This document shows, one piece after another, positions 1-4,100 of a stretch of 6,352 nt of DNA (within the stretch, counting starts at the first letter, position 1; each line of letters starts with the position of its first letter). The translations under genes and the position numbers were made by a program. The notes beneath the pieces are model-generated. The model had not been told where the DNA came from, ran no database searches, and was given only the letters and a program-made list of their open reading frames with translations. The DNA is from Puniceicoccales bacterium. GTDB taxonomy: Bacteria > Verrucomicrobiota > Verrucomicrobiia > Opitutales > UBA953. The DNA is taken from assembly GCA_031289285.1 (NCBI GenBank), contig JAITPT010000108.1, positions 1-6,352 of the forward strand, given 5' to 3'.

Positions 1-124
1 GGGCAAAGAACAAGCGAATGCAAACAAAAAAACGTCTGACCCTTTATTGTTTTATTGTTCGTGTTGTTTCCGCTTGAAGGTTCGCACGGTTTGGGCAGCG
101 TTCGCTGGACACAGCCAGAAAGCC
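1..124 (+). promoter_or_regulatory. Leader region upstream of the aminotransferase gene
   Basis: This stretch has no gene that I can support. Bases 1-60 are clearly richer in A and T than the rest of the window and include an A-tract at 24-32 and a tandem 8-base repeat, TTTATTGT, at 43-50 and 51-58. This fits a promoter region, but no convincing -35/-10 pair stands out (TATTGT at 53-58 is at best a partial -10). A perfect inverted repeat, CAGCG-TT-CGCTG, lies at 96-107. CTGG (105-108) could instead pair with CCAG (115-118), so two exclusive small hairpins are possible just before the start codon. I recognise no known riboswitch. Any upstream gene ends before the window. Confidence 0.4.
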
Positions 125-1201
125 ATGCGCCTCTACATACCAGGACCTATCACCGTCGCTGCCGATACCTTTGCCGCTATGACACACGGCATGCTCGGGC
201 ACCGCTCCAAAGACTTTGTTGCCCTCTACGAGAGCCTCCAGCCCCACCTGCGCCAACTCGCCGGTACCGCCGCCGACCCCGTTTACCTGAGCACCAGTAG
301 CTCGTGGGGTATCATGGAGGGTGCCCTGCGAAACACCGTCGCCAAAAAAGTCCTCTGCTGCATGAACGGGGCGTTTTCTGACAAATGGCTCGATGTCGCC
401 CAGCGTTGCGGCAAATCCGCCGCCGCCTTGCGCTTCGATTGGGGCAAACCCGTTGACCCAGCCGCCGTCCGCGCCGAGCTTGCCACCGGCCAATACGACG
501 CCATCACCCTCATTCACAGCGAGACTTCCACGGGCACCCTTAGCCCGCTCGCCGAGATTATGGCCGTCGTGCGCGAGTTCCCCGATGTTATCAGCATCGT
601 GGACACCGTTAGCTCGTTCAGCACCGTCCCCGTGAACAAAGACGCCAACGGTATTGATGTCCTCATCACTGGCTCGCAAAAGGCGCTTGCGCTTCCGCCC
701 GGCCTCTCGCTTCTGAGCGTCAGCGAACGTGCCCGCCAACGCGCTGCCACCCGCCTCGACCGTGGCTACTACTTCGACTTTTTGGAGTTTCACGCCAACC
801 ACGAAAAAGGCATGACCCCCTCGACGCCTGCCATCAGCCTCATTTACGGTCTCCAACATCAGCTCGCCAAAATCGCTGCCGAGGGTCTTGAAAACCGTTA
901 TGCCCGCCATCACCGCCTCAACGAAAAAGTCCGTGCGTGGGGCCTGCGTCGCGGCTTCGCTCTCTTTCCTGCCGAGGCATACGGCGTGCGCGGCCTCAAT
1001 TGTTTCGCCAACACCCGCAACGCCGACCTGCCGAAGGTCAACGAATTTTTGAAAAAACACCACGACCTCGTCATTGATGGTGGCTACGGAAAACTCAAAG
1101 GAAAAACCTTCCGCGTCTCCAACATGGGCGACGAAACCGACGCCACGATTGACGCCCTCACCGCCGCCCTCGATTCCGCCTTCGCCCAAGCCGGTGCCTA
1201 A
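125..1201 (+). CDS. PLP-dependent class V aminotransferase, alanine/serine--glyoxylate (pyruvate) type
   Basis: This 358-residue, full-length fold-type I aminotransferase moves an amino group between small amino acids and 2-oxo acids such as glyoxylate or pyruvate. It is probably cytosolic. The start at ATG 125 opens directly into MRLYIPGP, the usual family N-terminus; a TTG at 47 would add 26 unconserved residues. By alignment from memory with human alanine-glyoxylate aminotransferase, Asp160 (in VDTVSS) pairs with the PLP pyridine nitrogen, Lys186 (in TGSQKALALPPG) forms the Schiff base, Phe84 (in NGAFSDKW) takes the ring-stacking position, HSETSTG (131-137) belongs to the active site, and Arg330 (in GKTFRVSNMG) binds the substrate carboxylate. 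STSSSWGIMEGALRN (56-70) forms the phosphate-side loop. No Shine-Dalgarno sequence is visible. The lipoprotein gene follows after 22 bases on the same strand. The family is certain, but the exact substrates (serine, alanine, phosphoserine-like or 2-aminoethylphosphonate) cannot be read from sequence. Confidence 0.95.
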   Translation: MRLYIPGPITVAADTFAAMTHGMLGHRSKDFVALYESLQPHLRQLAGTAADPVYLSTSSSWGIMEGALRNTVAKKVLCCMNGAFSDKWLDVAQRCGKSAAALRFDWGKPVDPAAVRAELATGQYDAITLIHSETSTGTLSPLAEIMAVVREFPDVISIVDTVSSFSTVPVNKDANGIDVLITGSQKALALPPGLSLLSVSERARQRAATRLDRGYYFDFLEFHANHEKGMTPSTPAISLIYGLQHQLAKIAAEGLENRYARHHRLNEKVRAWGLRRGFALFPAEAYGVRGLNCFANTRNADLPKVNEFLKKHHDLVIDGGYGKLKGKTFRVSNMGDETDATIDALTAALDSAFAQAGA

Positions 1202-1223
1202 AAAACCGCCCTCACTCCTCGCC

Positions 1224-1751
1224 ATGAAAAACACCTTCTCCGCTCTCTCCTCAACGCTTCTTCCCGCCGTCTCGCCCGCCGCCACGCTCGTCGTCGCGCT
1301 CGCCGTCGCGCTCTGCGGCACAGCCCTCCTCTCCGGCTGCAACTCCACGCCGGAAGGCGACGCGACTTCCTCCGCTGCCCCTGCCAACACTTCCGCCGCC
1401 GTCGCTGCCGCTCTGCAAGGCACATGGAAAATCGCCAGCGTCTCTGCCGACGCCGATTTCCCGACCGAGGCGCAAATCGCCAAAATGGAAACGGAGACGC
1501 TGCTTTTTTCGGGGGACAAAGTGCTGCATCCCGGCGCAGAAACTGCCGTCTCCTACACCCTATTTCCTAAGGAAGTCCCGCCGCGGATCTCGCTTTCCCA
1601 CGAAGGGAAAACCGTGCGTGCGCTCTACCTCCTCGACAAAGACACGCTCTACCTCTGCTACGCCAAAGCGGGTGCGCCCTTCCCGGCCACCCTGCGCACC
1701 GACAAAGCGGCAGGCACAATCTTCGCCGTGCTCAAACGCAAAAAAAACTAA
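1224..1751 (+). CDS. Small secreted lipoprotein with a TIGR03067-type domain
   Basis: This 175-residue predicted lipoprotein has an unknown function. The N-terminus is a long signal peptide: Lys2, then a hydrophobic run at about 18-37, ending in the lipobox LSGC with lipidated Cys39. Asn40 at the +2 position does not suggest inner-membrane retention by the E. coli rule. A Ser/Ala/Pro-rich flexible linker covers about 41-62. The remainder (64-172) matches, from memory, the uncharacterised Planctomycete/Verrucomicrobia domain TIGR03067: LQGTWKIASV at 64-73, LLFSGDKV at 93-100, YLLDKDTLYLCYAKAG at 135-150 and a closing TIFAVLKR at 165-172. ATG 1224 is chosen because the signal peptide begins there; the frame is open further upstream inside the aminotransferase gene, but that part reads as shadow. 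No Shine-Dalgarno sequence is visible in the 22-base gap. Co-transcription with the aminotransferase is plausible but gives no functional clue. Confidence 0.9.
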   Translation: MKNTFSALSSTLLPAVSPAATLVVALAVALCGTALLSGCNSTPEGDATSSAAPANTSAAVAAALQGTWKIASVSADADFPTEAQIAKMETETLLFSGDKVLHPGAETAVSYTLFPKEVPPRISLSHEGKTVRALYLLDKDTLYLCYAKAGAPFPATLRTDKAAGTIFAVLKRKKN

Positions 1752-1822
1752 CGCCGCCTACCGCCCGCCGCCCACCGCCGCGCTGCCCACTGCCTCCGCC
1801 CGCCGCCCACCCACCGCGCCAC
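1752..1822. other. C-rich convergent intergenic junction
   Basis: These 71 bases separate two genes that end towards each other. The + strand is rich in C and very poor in T, and the - strand is correspondingly G-rich. I see no intrinsic terminator for either gene: the only T-tract (- strand, 1747-1740) lies inside the lipoprotein gene and is preceded by G-rich sequence that cannot fold on itself. The C-rich, unstructured + strand resembles the kind of RNA that Rho binds, so Rho-dependent termination of the lipoprotein transcript is possible. This is inference from composition only. Confidence 0.4.
1761..1811 (+). repeat. 16-base direct repeat in the convergent junction
   Basis: CCGCCCGCCGCCCACC occurs exactly at 1761-1776 and again at 1796-1811, a period of 35. 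Downstream of each copy a CCGCGC also recurs (1778-1783 and 1814-1819, offset 36), so the two halves look like an imperfect tandem duplication of about 35 bases. The second copy runs up to the end of the HAD gene. Biased composition makes chance similarity more likely than usual, but a perfect 16-base match with a shared flank is still notable. Confidence 0.65.
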
Positions 1823-3937
1823 TCACCGCCCCTGTTTCCTCGGTTTGAAAAACAGCCGGTAGCACAGCCACGCGCCGCCGCAACGCCACACGAGCCGCGC
1901 TGCCGCGTTATCTGCTGCCCACATCTTCGCGGCGTAGCGCAAAACATTTTCCGGCCTGAGCAACAACGCCACCGCCACGCGCAGCAGCCCCCGCCCGAGT
2001 CGCAACCCCCGCCCGACACTCCAGCCCGCGCCACCCGCGCCACCCGCGCCGTCCGCCACCAGCACCCGTGCGATGTTGTAGCGCACGCCCACTCGCACTG
2101 CCCCGAAGTTGTCAACAAAACCCTGCGAGACTGCCCGCATAAAGTCTGCCCGCCGTCCCGTCGCAAACAAGCTGCTGCGCACCGTCAAATCGGCGAGTCG
2201 CCGCAAGAGCCATTCCGGCGCGTAGCCGCCCAGCCGTGCGTCTGCGCACAGCCGCCCGAACGCCCCGCGCATCTCCTCTTGGACGGCGCGGATTTGCGAG
2301 TCATACACGCCGCGCTCCGCCTCCTTGTCGTCCTCGCGCACGAACGCCTGCCCCGCTGCGTCCAGCCCGTAGCCGGTCGCCGTGCCGTGCGGTGCCATGA
2401 GAAGCTGTTCGTAAATCTGGCGGTTCGCGCTGAGGTGGTGGAAAAACGCCGTGCGTGCGGGCAGACACGAGAAAAGCACTCCCTCCTTTTCGCGCCCCGC
2501 GCCCAGCGACGACGCCGAGCGCAAGCCCAGATAAAACCCCGCCGTGCGCTGCCCCGCCAATGCGTGGAGCGCGTCTTGCATCCGCCCCGTCCAGCCGACG
2601 TCCACCACGCCCGCGAGCGCGTCGGGCGCGATGCCGAAGCCTGCCCAATAACGCCGGAACGCCTCCTTGTTCTCCGCGAGGTTCTCCGCGTAGAGCCGCC
2701 GAAACGCCGCACTCCGCGACAAGGCGGCAAACTCCGACGTCCCGCGAAACACCCCCGTCGTCGGCGCGGCGAAATCCACCCTGACCTCCAGTGCGAGTGC
2801 CTCCGTCTGCGCCGCCGAAAAACCGCAGCCTGCCAAAAAATCGCGCACGCAAATCCCCGCGTTCGCAAACGCCGCGAAGTCCTCCGTCTCCAAATCGCGC
2901 AAGCGCAAAATCGCCGCCGCTTGGCGCGACATCCGCAGGTAGTGCGTCCGCAAACGTTGCCCCTCCGGGACACGCGCCGTCTGCCACATCTCGAAAAACT
3001 CTTTTAGCAGCCAGCCCTCTCGCGACAAAAAAACGACCTCCTGCACACCGCGTTCCTTCAGCCGAAAAAACAACCGCTCCGTGAAAAAATAAAAGACGAG
3101 TGCGTATTCCGCGAAGCACACGCCGCCGCGCTGGCACTCGCGCTCGTGCTCGAGAAACGCCCGCTCAAACGTCTGTCGCAACGGCTCGTTCGCGCCGCGC
3201 CGCGCCAGCAGGAAACGCCACGCCTTGCCGACGAGACCGGCGCGCCCGCCGCGTATCTGCTCCGCCGCAAGACCCGCCCGCCGCGCCTGCCAACAATCCG
3301 ACACGCGGTTGTCCCCAAACATAAATACCTCGCTCGGCGCGACGCCCAGCCGCGCCAAAACCGCCCCGTATAAACCGCCCTCCTGCTTCGTCTCCCCCAA
3401 GTCGCACGACACAAAAACGTCGTCAAAAAAATCCCCCAGCCCGCCCGCCTCCAAGAACCGCAGCAGGCTACGCTTCGGCAGGTAAAAGTCCGACACCACG
3501 TAAATGCGTTTCCCCGCGCTCTTCCACTCGCGCAGCAAATCCACCACCGCGCCGTTGACGACCTGCGACGCCACCTCGACGCGCTCCTCGACTTCCAACG
3601 CCGCCGCGCAAAAATCCGCAAACGCCGTCTCCCGCGCAAACAGGCCGCTGTTTTGCAGCCGCGTGTAGAGCGCCGCCATCCACGTCTCAAACGGGTAGCG
3701 CAACGGCGGCATCGCCGCGCCGCCGTAGCCGAGGTCGCGGGCGACGGCTTCCAGCGACTCCATGCGCGCATCGTGCAACACCGCCCAATCGCAATTCACG
3801 CCCAAAAACGTCCGCGCTTGGCAAGCCCACACCCGCAACACATCCAAGGGGTGGACGGTGCGGAAAAACAGAGTGTCAAAAAAATCAACAAAGATGACGC
3901 CGCGCGTTTGCCCGGCCTCCCGCACCCTGTTCAACAT
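1823..3937 (-). CDS. HAD-superfamily hydrolase-like protein with a large uncharacterised C-terminal region
   Basis: This 704-residue protein starts at ATG 3937, fixed by a strong AAGGAGG four bases upstream. The N-terminal third (about 14-230) is a HAD domain. Motif I is VDFFDT with nucleophile Asp18 and Thr22, motif II is VVSD with Ser149, motif III is Lys184 in GETKQEGG, and motif IV is GDNRVSD with Asp209 and Asp214. The second Asp of the classic DxD is Phe20, as in other DxFDT-type HAD proteins, so ordinary phosphatase activity is not assured. The rest (about 270-620) contains VFLSREGWLLKEFF (302-315), LRTHYLRMSR (329-338) and VVDVGWTGRMQ (444-454). This layout resembles, from memory, the long HAD proteins of COG5610, often located near surface-polysaccharide genes; the substrate is unknown. 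A Gly/Ala tract at 630-638 is followed by a basic, hydrophobic tail. There is no signal peptide. It is divergent from bamA and its codons are extremely G+C-rich. Confidence 0.92.
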   Translation of the reverse strand: MLNRVREAGQTRGVIFVDFFDTLFFRTVHPLDVLRVWACQARTFLGVNCDWAVLHDARMESLEAVARDLGYGGAAMPPLRYPFETWMAALYTRLQNSGLFARETAFADFCAAALEVEERVEVASQVVNGAVVDLLREWKSAGKRIYVVSDFYLPKRSLLRFLEAGGLGDFFDDVFVSCDLGETKQEGGLYGAVLARLGVAPSEVFMFGDNRVSDCWQARRAGLAAEQIRGGRAGLVGKAWRFLLARRGANEPLRQTFERAFLEHERECQRGGVCFAEYALVFYFFTERLFFRLKERGVQEVVFLSREGWLLKEFFEMWQTARVPEGQRLRTHYLRMSRQAAAILRLRDLETEDFAAFANAGICVRDFLAGCGFSAAQTEALALEVRVDFAAPTTGVFRGTSEFAALSRSAAFRRLYAENLAENKEAFRRYWAGFGIAPDALAGVVDVGWTGRMQDALHALAGQRTAGFYLGLRSASSLGAGREKEGVLFSCLPARTAFFHHLSANRQIYEQLLMAPHGTATGYGLDAAGQAFVREDDKEAERGVYDSQIRAVQEEMRGAFGRLCADARLGGYAPEWLLRRLADLTVRSSLFATGRRADFMRAVSQGFVDNFGAVRVGVRYNIARVLVADGAGGAGGAGWSVGRGLRLGRGLLRVAVALLLRPENVLRYAAKMWAADNAAARLVWRCGGAWLCYRLFFKPRKQGR
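2025..2051 (-). repeat. 9-base tandem repeat, three units, within the HAD gene
   Basis: The + strand reads CCCGCGCCA at 2025-2033 and 2034-2042, then CCCGCGCCG at 2043-2051. On the coding strand this makes the Gly-Ala-Gly tract at about residues 630-638 of the HAD protein. The unit is three codons, so gain or loss of a copy would keep the reading frame. Confidence 0.85.
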
Positions 3938-4100
3938 AGTCCCTCCTTCATCCCGTTCGGCATGGCGACAGCAAGTTGCCCGCACACACCCTTGGCGACA
4001 ATTTTTTACCAAAACGCCCGCATGGGCGGCGTTGACAAGACGCCCGCGGCACGCATTTTTCCCGCCTCTGCTTTTTAACACGCCGCCGGAACCGCCCGAC
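3938..4100. promoter_or_regulatory. Divergent spacer between the HAD gene and bamA
   Basis: These 163 bases must hold the start signals of both divergent genes, unless one is read from further away. Seen directly: a TTGACA at 4032-4037 on +, a perfect match to the sigma-70 -35 box, but the hexamer 17 bases later (ATTTTT, 4055-4060) is a poor -10; an AT-rich TTTTTAA at 4072-4078; a direct repeat TGGCGACA at 3963-3970 and 3993-4000, exactly 30 bases apart; and a hairpin CGCCC-GCAT-GGGCG at 4015-4028 just before the TTGACA. No good Shine-Dalgarno sequence precedes the bamA start. No small gene is apparent here. The individual sites are weakly supported, while the role of the region as a divergent promoter region follows from gene orientation. 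Confidence 0.5.
3941..3949 (-). promoter_or_regulatory. Strong ribosome binding site of the HAD gene
   Basis: On the - strand the sequence GAAGGAGGG is followed by ACT and then ATG at 3937. The AAGGAGG core (3948-3942) is a near-perfect anti-Shine-Dalgarno complement, four bases from the start codon. It decides the start of the HAD gene against the much longer open frame that runs upstream to 4303. It is the only clear Shine-Dalgarno sequence among the four genes here. Confidence 0.85.

Noticed and set aside
43..58. The TTTATTGT tandem repeat as an operator or repeat element
   Set aside because: Only two 8-base AT-rich units; too short to distinguish from ordinary promoter-region composition.
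47..124. An N-terminal extension of the aminotransferase from TTG at 47
   Set aside because: The added 26 residues are Cys-rich and unlike the family, which begins at MRLYIPGP; the bases are AT-rich and non-coding in character.
44..1519. A 491-codon open frame on the - strand opposite the aminotransferase and lipoprotein genes
   Set aside because: It runs antisense to two clearly recognised genes, has no recognisable domain, and its Gly/Val/Ala/Glu-rich translation is what the opposite strand of G+C-rich codons produces.
1740..1822. An intrinsic terminator at the convergent junction
   Set aside because: The T8 tract on the - strand has no preceding stem (the sequence is G-rich with few C), and the + strand has no hairpin followed by T residues.
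2185..3771. Several Arg-rich or Pro-rich open frames on both strands inside the HAD gene
   Set aside because: They are out-of-frame readings of a very G+C-rich coding sequence, with no domain, no start signal and no room beside the real gene.
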